From assembly GCF_964355755.1 (NCBI RefSeq), contig NC_092672.1:36764501-36824500 (forward strand): 60,000 bases of DNA, read 5' to 3'. Positions within the stretch are counted from its first letter, which is position 1. Each line of letters begins with the position of its first letter. The notes below the pieces were generated by a model. It did no database searches and was not told where the DNA came from. It saw nothing but the letters and a program-made list of their open reading frames with translations. The translations under genes were made by a program, and so were the position numbers. The stretch comes from Antedon mediterranea. Taxonomy: Eukaryota; Echinodermata; Crinoidea; Comatulida; Antedonidae. Below, in pieces: positions 19,984 to 33,700 of the stretch.

Positions 19984-20102
19984 TGCTGTACAATTGAATT
20001 AAAATAGTTTTTCATTATTTTTACATGAAAATACATACTATACAGCTTGTTTGAATTTCCAAATAACATTACATTTTCCTACTGCATGCTGTTTAAGAGA
20101 TT

Positions 20103-20390
20103 ATGTCAACATTATTTTACTGCAGTAACTGCAGTAACTACACTGCAATAAACAGTACATATGATTAGTCAAAGGCTTGCAACTGCATAAACAAGATGTA
20201 TTTACTGCAGTAACTTACATTTGTAATAATTTATGATTTAAATTTGTTTCAATGTAGAATTCTGTAAAGTGGTCACTGCGTTAAAGAGTACATATATGAG
20301 TACATAGATGATTTGTCAAAAAGGCTTCCTAAATAATTATGTAACCAAACCGTACTTACTGCAGAAACTGCAGTAAAATCATTTTGACAT
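20103..20390. mobile_element. 288-bp element with inverted ends rich in CTGCAG
   Basis: Left end atgtcaacattattttactg cagtaactgcagtaa pairs with the right end ttactgcagaaactgcagta aaatcattttgacat. No open frame. In the MED13 3' flank. Confidence 0.65.
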
Positions 20391-21019
20391 ACTAGGTCCC
20401 TTAAAGGATGCACAGTGGGACGTACACTAAACATATTTTAAGCAAAATTAGTTAGGATTTTCTGATGAAGCACTGAGGTTAAAAATATTGGAAAGACATT
20501 TTATCAGGTGAATCACTTTAAAGAAACATTTAAAAGAAAAAAAACACAGAAGTAAACAATACAAGGCACATTAAAAAAAACCAAAATAAACTTTTAAAAA
20601 GTGAGGTCAGAATCTAAAATTGAATCATTTAAAATTTCAAGGGGTACTGTAAAATTAATTTATATTTAATTTTGCATATCTACATCACAAGCATTATAAT
20701 TTAAAGTAATTTTCTCAAATGTTCTGGGTATTTGCAATATACAGACAAAATAAACAAAATTTGAATTCATAATAATCAACAAATTAGATTTCAATGACAT
20801 TAATTAGAGCTCAACCAATCAAATTTGACAAAAGTGACATAACATGACCTTACATAAAGAAACATTGTACATAGATAGATATCACCTTTTTTTGGTCAAA
20901 GTGTGACAAACTGAACAAAGACATGTTTTGTTGTGGAAAACATGAGCAATTAATAATATAATAGATGATTAAAACAAAAAAACAAATGTACTTTATGGTC
21001 CTTGCAACCTACTCACAAA

Positions 21020-21345
21020 AAAAAACATAATCATGTCATCAAAATTGTGTATTGCTAATTCCTCTTTCCAATATCGCTACATAATCATCACATCATCAAA
21101 TGTTGTGCTTGACTCATCAAAGATTGTGTATCTCTTACTTATCCTTTTCAATAAAGCTACTTGATGATGTCATCATACAGTACTTTGTGTTTGATTCAAT
21201 AAAGCCTGTATAATCATGACATCAAATTTTGTGCTTGACACATCAAAGGTTGTAAATTCATAATCCTTGTCAATAAAGTTACATGTGATGTCATCAAATG
21301 TTGTGCTTGAGTCTTCAAAGATTGTGCATTGCTTATTCCTTTGAA
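21020..21345. repeat. imperfect ~80-bp tandem repeat, about 4 copies
   Basis: Copies share catcaaatgttgtgcttga, catcaaagattgtg and tcaataaagctac. Possibly within the MED13 3' UTR. Confidence 0.6.
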
Positions 21346-21377
21346 TGAATGTAGTATTTCACCGGAGGAGAGTTTAA

Positions 21378-21383
21378 TTTATT
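21378..21383 (-). promoter_or_regulatory. candidate MED13 polyadenylation signal
   Basis: First AATAAA on the minus strand downstream of the MED13 stop, about 265 bases away. The true 3' UTR may extend further; only transcript data can settle this. Confidence 0.25.
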
Positions 21384-21646
21384 CTGTAGATTTTTAGACA
21401 TAATACCGTCTTGTTCAAAATAGCACGTTTTCTCAGCATTCAATCAAGGCTGCTTATAGTCAATATATTATTTTTAAATTCACACATTTTCATCTGTTCT
21501 TCATAAACATTTCAGACAGAACACAAGGGTCTCTAAGCATCCCATAATAATTTTATAAATTATCTTTCCATCGCAGTAAATAAAGAAGGTCTGTGATTGG
21601 TCGATATTCCATGTGATTGTTATATTTCATCTGGTAAACCGAATCA

Positions 21647-21779
21647 TCAAAGTAGAGCTGCTATTGTATTGTACAACTGCATCAGTACCAACATATGGAC
21701 AGGTAAGCATGACTGACGATCGCCGGTTGCGGGGTCAACTGACAGCCACGACAGGTTGTTATAGTTTTCTAACACATAC
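21647..21779 (-). CDS. MED13: MED13 last coding exon and stop
   Basis: Encodes [31 protein letters not shown] and a short tail ending in two consecutive stop codons, matching human FVLEQYNALSWLT and RSCLPIHFVVLNQLYN. Confidence 0.96.
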
Positions 21780-24700
21780 CTGAAAGAAAAAAATGAACAT
21801 TATGTTTCAAATTTGTACACTACTTATTAATTAATCTATAATAATAATTTATATTTTTACAGAGTAAATCATATTTTAAGGTGACACAGAGATGAAATCC
21901 CACAAAGTGTCCCCTTAATAGTAGAGTTTAAGGTCATTTAAAGCTCTGCCTTATTTAGGCATATTCCACTTTTTTTGTCAAACTAGTTTGATAGTGTGGA
22001 CAGAGCTTAAAGAAAGGATGCCCCAACACATTTCATTTTGGAAAAGATGAATTTTAACCGAAGACATTATTATTTTATTATTAAGTAACTGAACTTTGGT
22101 TAAAAATACTGGTAGTAAAGAAACACACAAGTAGCAACTTACCTAAGGACGTCAGTTGTAAGGTTCGAATCTAAAGGATGGCAAGACTTTTTCTCGGACT
22201 GCAATAAATCTTGGCCCTGTGTTTCAGTTGATGTGTTGACGTGTAATGCAGCCTTTAGGAAGACGGGACAACTGTTCTCGGCCTCGGGACAAGACGTCCA
22301 GAACCACTTGGGAAGCGGGCCCGTTTTGGCGGTTGAGATAAAGTAACCTAGAGCTAGAGGTTGCTGGAGCACGGCTTCTTCTGACTCACCTTGGAGGACG
22401 TGAAGACCACTAGGATTCTGAAGAGTAAAAACATTATTAATATGATATATATAACTTCTTATTACCTTATTGTCTTTTTTAAGAATCTTGATTTAAAAGC
22501 TTTGCTTATTGCGAGTTCCCTTTACCATTTCCCTTTTTGATTACATTTTTGTACATATCCTTGGTTATATGGAATAAATTGATTTTGATTGATTAATTAT
22601 CAAGGGAAAATTAAATTGTCATGGTATGAAAAAACATTAGAAAAACGAAAAGGGAGTTTTTTTTGCATAAAACTAATTCATTTTGTATCAGCTCTTGTAC
22701 AATTAATTTAAAAAAAAATGTTGCTTCTAATTTATTGTTTAAAGCATACCTTTGCAGCTGGGTCTGTTCCTTGGAATGAGTTTTGACGGTGAGACGGTGA
22801 GGATGACGCAGTTTGAGGAAGAGGCTCTTCCATGCCAATGGCATCGTCAAGACCACCAGGGGATGTAGATAGATCAAAGAGTTTAGTGAAATCCAATGGT
22901 CCCTCGTCTTGTCCAAGATCAAGAACAAGATTTTCGCCTGCTATCATGCTTTCGCTGATGGAGTCAAACGGGTGGTCATTGTGCGTGACCCCCTGGGTAG
23001 TAGCACTAGTGGGGAAGACTAGAATATGGGTGCAGGTTGCATCTTTAGGGGTGCTCAGGGTGTTGTTGGACTGTTGCACTTGGCTAACTTTATTCAGCTT
23101 ATCAGCAGCTGAATCTGAAAACATAATATACATACTTTGAAAAATGTGTTCATCTGGTTTTTATATTAACTATCTGTATATAATCTAAAAACAAAATATA
23201 AATACTTTTAACAGTACTATTTAAGCAATGTACATCTCTACTACTGTCTAGGGCTTTGGGCTAATAAGATGTGGAATGGAGTCTCATCAATTGTTTTCAG
23301 TAAACAACATGCATACACATTTTATACACAATCAGATATTTATATATATATATATATGTTGAAGAGATTGGAGACTGATGTAGAAAGAAATACCATCATC
23401 AGAACTATGACCCTTCTTTTTATCTATGACCCTTTTGTGGTCGTGTTCGTAGCATTCAAAAGGTAAAACACCTTCTTAGTTCCACAACAGGTAGTGAAGA
23501 CCTGTACACATACCCAAGAGTCAAATGTTTTGTAAAATATCAAAAGGTTATTTTTAAAGAGAAATAGACATTATCGTCTAGGAGTGTGGGTTGACGATAA
23601 GCTGTGGCAGGGGGTAGTCTTGTGGCATATAGCCAGTCTCAAGGTCATCATGACTTCAAAATCAGTCAATATATGTTTTATATTCCCTTTCACTTTACCT
23701 GCTAAAATTTTGAGGGTAGCTTCTGGTTCCAATGATACAAGACAGGCACTCTGAATGCAAGGAATTTCTGAATTACTTGTAATATTGCACATGTTACACA
23801 ATACATGGAGTTGCTGCGTTCGTTTCGCCAACGCCTTACGATTTAACAACTTGTTCCAATCTGTAACATAGAATGTAGACATGGTTATGACTGCATGATG
23901 TAAATAGAAAAAAAAAATTATACATTAAGGAAACACGCCGAATGTTTTGCAATTTTTTAAGTAGTTTATATCAGCTGCTGCTTTTACAGATTTTTTTCGA
24001 GATCTTTTCCAACTTTCGTTAAGTCCTTGATTAACACCGAAGTGTTTAAGGTGATGACATGAATAATGTTGCCGAACTTCCGACAGCATAATAAAATTAA
24101 AATAAACTTGAGTTTGATATAAAAAAATTTAAATATATTCATTTGACAATACAACCTGTTAAAAAGCTAATACATGTTTTATGTTAAGACTTATTTGACA
24201 TGTTTATCAAGATACCTTTCAGCTCTCCATGCCCAAGACGTCCAAACCTGCCAACTACTAATCTCCACGGATGAGCCGCTCTACACATCACCTCCAGAAT
24301 AAAATCCCAGATCTTACTCAACGCAATTTGCCGCACAGAAACCTTTTTCCGTCGCGTGTGGTTAGGAACGTCAATACTGATAATTTTAGTGTCCATCGTT
24401 TCTCCCTTGTTATCTGTGCATGTTGCGAGAATCCATCTTTGGTCATGTGATAAACAATAAACGCAGAACAACTCTCCCCACTGTTGTTGCCGCTCCCCAA
24501 AAGTTTCCCCTAGTTCAGTTTGTTTATCCTTGATAGGGGCAAGCACATATGGCGGCTGGTAAAGCCTTTGTAAATGAGCAGCAGAATCCTGTTGTAAAAA
24601 ACATTTGTATAATTAAAATCATCTTATAGCTTATTATTTTTAATAGACAAGTACATATTTAAATATATGTTGAAGAGATTGGAGACTGATGTAGCAAGAA

Positions 24701-27700
24701 ATAACATCATCAGAACTATGACCCTTCCTTTTTATCTATGACTCCTTTTTATGGCCGTGTTCGTAGCATTCAAAAGGTAAAACACCTTCTTAGTTCCACA
24801 ACAGGTAGTGAAGACCTGTACACATACCCAAGAGTCAAATGTTTTGTAAAATAAACCTAATTTTTTTACTATGAAAAAGTAAAAGTGTCAAAAGCTTTGC
24901 ATGTACTATATAAACCAACAAACATTTGTCCAGATGTTGGTTATGCTTCAATGGTTTTACAGTTTACTTAAGTGAAATTTTCTTATTGAATTATATAAAA
25001 GACACATACCCTGTTTGTTTTCAAGATCCCTTCCAGTTCAGCCGTGGGCCCAAAGCCTGTCATACTCTTACTTAGCAAGGTGGGCGTAACAATCTTCCGG
25101 CATTGTGAAAACACGGAGAACGCTAGGCACTTGGCATCGTCCAGCGATGGACTATTGAGGTCGCTATTCATTGTATGAATTATCTTGGAAACTGGAACAA
25201 TCTGTTGATGAAAAGAAGTTTATAATCATTAAATTGGTGTTGCACAATGTAAATATATAAGGTACATAATTGCATTCAAAAAACACAAATGTGTGATATA
25301 CAGTGTTTAGATAAACAAATCAAGGAAGTGCATATTAGAAATATAACATATCAATTTGATTTCCAAGTATTTGAGAAGAGGTATTTGTATTCGTTTAGTG
25401 GAATCAACAATTATGACTCTGACTATAATAAACTAAACACATCATTGAGAAGCCTTTTTAAACATGGCAATAATGAAAATAATCTTCATCATCAGCCTAA
25501 AGCTCTGTCTACACTATAAAACTTTATGTGACATAAAAATGTGATGTGCCCATATATGGACATGATGATGTCATATCACTACCATATTTGGGCACATCAC
25601 ACTTTATTTGTCAAACTAGTTTGATAGTGTAGACAGAGCTTTAAGCTAAATCAATAAATATTTTAAACTAACCTGTAAAACAACAGAACGTTTTAACTTC
25701 TCATCCAGGTTAAGATACATCTCCATAAAACATCGTACCAAACCCACAGTCGCTATGGAGTTGAAATCGCCAGCCGATTCAAAGTCTGAGGAGAACGGGT
25801 CAATCATGTAAACGACGATTGCTGGTGGATGGACCGTGTCGTCATTGTCTGCAGACAAGCTGGGATTTTCCTTGTTTTCGACAACTTCTGCATTGTCTTG
25901 ACAACCTGTGAATATATTAGTTGAGATAGTTTGTATCAATTTTTAAGCAATTTAAAAAAACCTCATTTAAAAGTATAAAAAAAAAACACCACAGTTAAAA
26001 GCAAACCTCATCAGGAGTTTTAAAAAACACACCAGAGGATTTAAACAATTTAATTTTAAAAATGTAGTTTTGTGTGTGGAAGGCATCATTATATAACAAT
26101 TTATATTGAGTGAATAGTAAAACAATAATTTTCCAAACTAGCCTCACTGCAGGCTACTTAATTCAAATTCAAAAATTATCTTTATATATCCTTCAAGAAA
26201 TTATTCTTACCAGAGTTAGCAGATTGGCATGGTGCTGCTGGTGGTCCCATGTCTCCATCACGAGGTGTTGACGTTGAATTATATGAATTTGAGCTTGGGT
26301 TGACAGGTTTGCTGGCCACTGACGGCCCAGAACCTCGCTCTGGTCGTCCACGGAAAAAGATGTTCTCATCAATTGGCTCACTTAATAAAAATGGGGCTGA
26401 AAAAAAAATTGTTTTAACATTGCATAGATCCTGGTTTAATACATTAATTTATTTTATTCACTCTCAATTATACACAGAACAAAAAGTATATAAATGCTTT
26501 TAAAAAAAATCAAAAAGTTTAAAACAAACAACCAGAAATGACTTCATAATAAGAAAAAAAAACTCAATAAATTTAATAATTTTCTTTTATGAATTTTCAT
26601 TCTCAACTCACCAACATGATGTTTGCAAACTTGAGCATAAAGCTTTAATTTAGGAGCATCTGGATGAGTCCCTATATGGAAAAAATTGAACAAAAAAGAG
26701 TGATATTTATTTATTATTTATAATAAGTAAATTCCAAATAATAATCAATCCAACATAATTTTGAATTTAATGATTTAATACCTTACCTATTTGTGTAAAC
26801 CAGCCGTCTACAGATTCTCGGTGAAGTTTCGAGGCGGCTTTCTTGCCAACACGATATATACCATCGCGGAGTTTTGGAATTGGAACGTGTCTTCCTAATC
26901 TACAGGTCTGTAAAGAGCGAGAGACAAATTGGTTTAATTTTAATGAACTTCTACTGTATCCTCCATTTAAGTGGTCTGTGTCGAGTTCTAGAAACTGACC
27001 TTAAGCTCTGTCTATACTATTAAACTTTATGTGAAAAAAAAAATGTGATGTGCCCATAATTATGGACATATTACAACCATATTTGAACTTTATTTTTTTG
27101 CTTGTATTATTTGAGGTAACTGCAGTCTAACTTATTCGTATTCATCTATTTAATATTGTTGATTGTGTTGTCTATTGTTTTACATTTTTTTTTATTGTGT
27201 AATAAATATGCAATTCAGCCATGTGCAGCCATGTATGTACTTTTGAATGGGAATTTTTGAATAAATATACCGAGATATATCACCACCATATTTGGAGAGC
27301 TTTAGTTTAGTTATAGAGTAAGTACTCACTTCATACACAGCACTGAGTTCTTTAAAGAATGCCTTGGCTTTCCGCAGAATGTAATGGTTGTCTGGCGCTA
27401 CAACTAAATAGGCTACATCTCGGGGGCAACTGTACGGTTCAAGTAATAATTTCTCCTGCGAAACAAACATCACAAATAGAGATTTTAGTTTGATAACCTT
27501 GAACATTTAACAAATAGTATTTCATATTATTATTATACTTATATTTGCAACATATAGAACAAATTATTCATTCATTCACTTTTATTTTCAAGAAAATAAA
27601 CAAGCAAAAACAGATAACATCAACTTATAAATAGGAGGTTAAAAAAAATACCACATGTTTCATGCAAAAATGACCGGGGTAAAAATGTTCACAACATTAG

Positions 27701-30700
27701 ACGCTATATAAATCCCGGATATTATTATTATTATTACTTTTGTCTTAACAATTAATGCTATATTATATGTGGTGTAATTTATTTATTTTTTTCAAAAATA
27801 TTTAATGATGGTAGTCTATCCAGTCAAATTTGGGCCTCTTAGAAGAATACAAATGGACAATATAACATGTTGGTTGTGTATAGTAAAATCTTACCCATTT
27901 TCTTAGTGCATAAGGTGAGAACGATAGCCATTCTTTGTCATGTCCAACCAGTAACGGTGGAATGGGTAATGGATGTGATGATTGTTGAGGACCTGAAAGA
28001 TAATTAAACGATTATAAATATATTTAAACAATTTAATGTCTCAAAAGCGAACTAAACATAATGTAATGTAAAAACTATACGTACCTTTCGTAGCACAATT
28101 AAAGAAAAATTGCCAGGTCAAAGGTCCTTGGACAGTGTAGACTTTTTCCCAGGCTCTTCTATTGCCCCGTTTTAGTACAGCATCTTGTAACAGTGGCTGC
28201 ATGGAGGACAATGCCCTCATTAACTCTTGTGTCGTTAGACAACTCTTTTGAGGATCTGCAAATTAAAAGATTTAATACATTTTAAAGATACAAGAAAATT
28301 AATTTATTATGTGCTACAAACATATAAACAAAGCAATTGCAATAATATTTAAAAAGGTTAAGTTCTGAAATGGGCACCACCCTTTAGTTGGATTTTTATC
28401 TTTTCTCATGTAAAGGAATTTTATTTAATTACTTTAGGAAAGAAACATTTAGAAGTCATTAATTATCACTTTATTTTTAAATGAAAAGTGCACAGGCTAT
28501 CTTCTTTAAAATGGTAAATAAATAAATAAAAATAAATAAATTTCATTAAATTAATTAATTTTTAGTTGAGGCATATCTGAAAAAGTAATACATCTTATTA
28601 CAAAATTAACAAACATGTTCAGAATATGCACAATCAAATTCTTGCAAAGAAAAACGGTTAATGACAATTTTATGCACTTATATGCTGTACATGATGATAC
28701 ATAATTAATGATAACTATATACTTTATTACTTGCTTTCAAGGGAATCAACTCAAGGCCTAGATGTAGACAAGATATTCAACCTATATATTCATTTGTTTA
28801 TGAATACTAATGAGGTCATTACTCATCCTAATTGGTTGGAAATGACATCACTTCATGTATTGTTTCATGAGCTGAATATAAAACATTTTGTTTTTTATAG
28901 ATTCATTCTTTTATAATCAAACACTTTATTTCGCTATTTTGTATAGTTGTATTTGATATCAATAGTTTTGTTTACTGCAGTAATTAGTTGTATTGTATCA
29001 TATCATATATTATTGTAAATATTATTATATCCAAATGATTTGATATGGAGTGCAAAACTTGGGTTTTTGCCGAATTCTTAATCCTCATCATTATGCATTT
29101 GTGACCAAAAGAATTCTGATTTGTTTCCTTTTATAAATTTATTTTAATTTTTCAGAAAGGAAAAATTAAAATAAATTTAAACTATGCAATTGTGATGCTA
29201 ATAATGTGACATTAATATAGCGCAATTTTGTAAGGATTAGAAAGCTTTGAGTGTTTGTTGATTATTAACATTATCTAGACTCTAAGCAGGATATCGGCAA
29301 ATCTAAGGGTATTCTTCCTCTCAAAATATAGGTATACTAAAGCTTAGGTTTAATTATAAGAACAAAAACAGACAATCATTTACTGTTGACCAAGATAGGC
29401 TTTGAGATTTGTTCAACAGTGTATAGCAAAGTTATCCAACCTATATTGACTATACACTAATGATTCATGACCCATGATTTCTTATAAATTACACCATGTA
29501 AATACGTACATTTCCACCTAGTTATGTCAATTGTAAATGTAAATCCAAGTTCTTAGCAGTACAAGTCCGCTAGCCAATGGCCAGTAAAACCCATTAAAAA
29601 GGCCCGTAAGACCGTCCATTTAGCTGAGTAAATTTTTCTCAGAAAATTTCATACATAATAAACTATTAATTTTGAATTTAGGCCAGTAACAAAACTGATT
29701 TACTGACTGGTAAAAAGCTGGGAACTTAAAAATATTCTTGAATGACACCTGCCAAATTTATTTCTTATTTAACCTGTATGAGTAAAATCAGGGATCTAAA
29801 ATTAAAATACTCTCTCTGTTTGAAAACAGAGCGCGTTTGTATTTTTTAAAAAGTGGCCAAGGATTACCAATAGTAAATAAATCACTGTCCTATCAGATAG
29901 GTGGTAATCCCCTGGATACAGCTGAGCTATTTTGCGAACCCCGTACTTTTCTCGCATGATGAACTGTGTTCTTTAATATGCACACAGGTTATAACTGTGT
30001 ACACTGGTCCTACAGTTTATAAGAAGACGTGTTCCACTACCAGAACTAGGAGTAAGTCGGCCTCGAACTCATGCTGATATTGGTGGCTCTTTAGGTATGG
30101 CAAACAACGCCTCTACCTTAACCACTCAGACTTGCATGTGATTTTGTGCATGTAATTGTCAGTTAATACAAATTAACTAAAATATTATTTGGATGATAAA
30201 ACTGAAAGTCTTCTACTTACGGCAAGTAAATGCCCAACTATGTAGCAAAGCCTTGTTGTCCTGCAGTATACGACTGTTGCCGCCATCCGCCAACTGACGA
30301 CCCTCCTCAATTGCTGCGTAACATGCGTTACAGCCGTCTATTATTTGAAAAACACATCAATGCAACTTTTTAAGTTTAAATCAATTTAACAGTGTATATC
30401 AAACAGTAAAAATCACCTTAACTATTATTATTGAATTCAGTTTTGAAAATTAACCTCAGAAAATATATTTGTTTATTTTTCTTGTCTTAAGCTCTGACTA
30501 CACTCGCAAACTAGTTTGTCAAAAAAAAGTGTGAAATGCCCAAATATTGTAGTAATATGACATCATCATGTCCATATGGCGGTTTGATAGTGTAGACAGA
30601 GCTTTAAATGACCAATAAATTAAAAAGAACTGGTTTGATTAAAAAAAAGTTTTTCACATAAGCACTTCTTATTGTGTCTTGACTTAAGCATAAACATTAA

Positions 30701-33700
30701 CAACTTAAATGGCACTGTACTACTCACCTGATATTTCCAACTGTAAACGTAACTTGTCCATATGATTCTGGTTGCTCCAACTACTCCTTTTCTTAATACT
30801 GTTTAATCTGCACAAAGTTGAATAAGGAGAATTACAAAGTTCTTGTAGCATTTTCACTACGTTCTCCGTAGTACTAAGTTTTGTCTCATTCTCTCTACCT
30901 TTCCCGACAGAATCTTTCCCTGACGTAGTTTCAATATTATTAATCCCTTTCGAGCATGCCCATAATGCTTGATCGTTCGACTGTCCGATAACCTCGGATT
31001 CGTCCTCCGCAAAAAGGCCGCTGACAAAAGCGCACTTGCGGTTCATAACCGCACTGAAACCGCACACACATTTGTACTGATGTTGGACAGAATGATCCGG
31101 TATGTACATCCCTGCATCCGCTCCTTTAATGTTCATATTACACGCGCAAATCACGCAACTGTCAAAGTTTCGATCCTTATAAATGTTCATGAGCGAATCG
31201 GACAGAATTAAATTGACCATAACACTATCTACTTCTGGACATATACTAGTAGATGTGGGACCCTCAATAGAATTAAGATTTTTTATATAAGATGAAGCCT
31301 CAGATGCTGGACTTTGTAACTCCATATTATGCACACTCCTGGGTTCATGAAAGGTAGCTGGTGATTGCATACTAATAGAGGCTACTGACGGAGGCCGTCC
31401 AATGCTTCTAGGACCGTGTTCCATGTGGGATAGCCCTATCATCTGGTTTTCTTTAACTTGCATGGGGTATTCCACTTTAGTAGGGGGAATCTACAAAATA
31501 ATTAGACATAACGTTATTTTACTAAGTAAACAAATGTATACAATATATAATACAATACAATTTCAATAAATTTGGTACATATCAAGTTACAACCTCAACT
31601 CCTATTAACATGACATTTGGTACATATCAAGTTACAACCTCAACTCCTATTAACATGACATTTTCCTGTGAAACTAATGAGGATATTTTAACACCACTTA
31701 GGCCAACCCATATTCAGAGGAAACACCTATTAAAGGGACATTCATTGGACCAAACAAAATGTCCCCTTAATAGGCCGTGTTCATGGGACCTGGAGGTGTT
31801 CTCGGGTTCTATTGAAAATAGCCTGCGAGAAATCAAACCTGCAATGTTTGCAGCACTGTTGCATCGTCGGTTCCCACTTGTGATTACGCAATACAGCACT
31901 TTGCGTCGATACGTCGCTGCAGTGTATCGCATTCTAGTGGAAATCACACTTTAGTAGTGAGAGCCTTACCTGCCAGGATGCTTTATAATAGCAGATTTCA
32001 GGCACTCTGAAGGGTGGCAACTTGGAGCTAGGAAGATTTTTGAGTGGTGCGTACATACTTGGTCCTACGAACTTCTCCACCTGTGATACCTTGAATACAT
32101 ATGTCCAATCCTAAACAATTTCAAAAAATATAATTACTACTATTACAGAATACTTCTTAATAGTGAAATAATAATTGAAACTATATCCTTGTAAGATATG
32201 AACAAACTACAAGCAATAAAGCTCTGTCTACACTATCAAACTAGTTTGACAAAAAAAGTGTGATGTGCTCAAATATGGTAGTGATATGCTCAAATTTTAT
32301 AGTGATATGCCCCAATATGATAATGATATAATGACATCATTATGTTCATATATTGCCACATCACATTTTTGTCACAAAAGTTTGATAGTGTAAACAGAGC
32401 TTCACCATTAGTTTTATTATCAAAAACCTGTTTTTGTATGCTTGCTATATTATCATTTTCAATTTCATTTATGAATTATATATTATAATTATTGCGACCA
32501 GCCTTTCATAAATATACAGAGTGAAACACACCTCGATTGAATAAGGCCTAGGGCTTCCCATGTCCTCATCAACTTCGACCTCCGTCAGTTCACCGTTGAC
32601 CATCACTTGTGGCTCAATGATGGTCATGCCCGCTGACTCTGGATTTGTGTACTCCACAGCACCAGGCGTTACTGGTGAAAAAGCTGTGTGTTGTTGTTCT
32701 AATGATGGCGGTGTTGGGAACATCTGCGATAATTCGGGACCAGTGGTGCCTGTAGAGTTACAAAAATTAGGAAAATTCATACTTTTAAATGAACAATTTT
32801 TATTTGATTTTGTGCATTTGAGATTGTAAATGTACTGATAATTAAATATATTAATTTTTATTATAATTTTAAGTTAGCTTTTCTGGCAGTTGATATAATT
32901 GTTAAGCACATCATTGATACTCCAGCATAAATCTATTCCAAGTACTCATTATCATCAATATCAAATATTATACAAACAAACTGAAGATGTTTTATATTAT
33001 ACCAGCAATAATAATACAAGGCTACAATAAATAATAAATGAAAATATAAAATTATCGGCCAATAAGAAAGTTTAAAAAAATACTAAGTAGCTTTTAGTAA
33101 AAATCCTGAAATTAACCGAATTATATGTATAAAACAGAGACTGAAATATACCAGGTAAAGAATAGAAAAATCTTAGCTAAGTATTTACTAATCACAAATG
33201 GTTGTATGATAGCTCACAAGGGAATTGTATAATCACTATATATAAATCTTGCTGTAAGACGGTACGTACGCCTCAATTCTTGTGTGATATATTACGTTTG
33301 TCAAGATGTTTGTGGAACAGGTTTGGACAGGAATCATCTGGTAACATTGTATCATGACTAGAATAACATTCATGTTATTGATAATGTGACTGACAGTCAT
33401 CAGGCTAATGATTTTATCATTTCTTGATGGTTATCAAATTATGCTGTTTAATTTGATAATAATTTATAAACATGTGGTATTTAAATAATTAAATAGTTCT
33501 TATTTGGTATTTGAATAATTAAATATTTCTCATTTTAATGTTTATTATTAGTTTTGATACAAAATAAATAGTGGAATAAATATACATTGTAATGAAATGG
33601 ACATACAGTTTGTTAGGGTTACATGTTTGAAGCACTTGTGCATATTTTGTATCCCATTCCATTATCATTTGTACTATATTTGTATATGTTTTTATATTGA

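Larger units (their letters stand above)
17047..21646. other. intergenic region and MED13 3' flank
   Basis: No coding exon recognised. Contains the 18.5-kb hairpin repeat, a MITE remnant at 19846, the CTGCAG-ended element and the 80-bp repeats. An unknown part nearest 21646 is MED13 3' UTR. Confidence 0.6.
28256..30220 (-). other. MED13 intron between exons o and p
   Basis: Contains the perfect hairpin at 29134 and SINE family A copy 2; otherwise AT-rich sequence with no exon visible. Confidence 0.75.

Noticed and set aside
25289-25519. 76-codon plus-strand frame antisense to MED13
   Set aside because: Its end runs into a MITE and its content is AT-driven; no family match.
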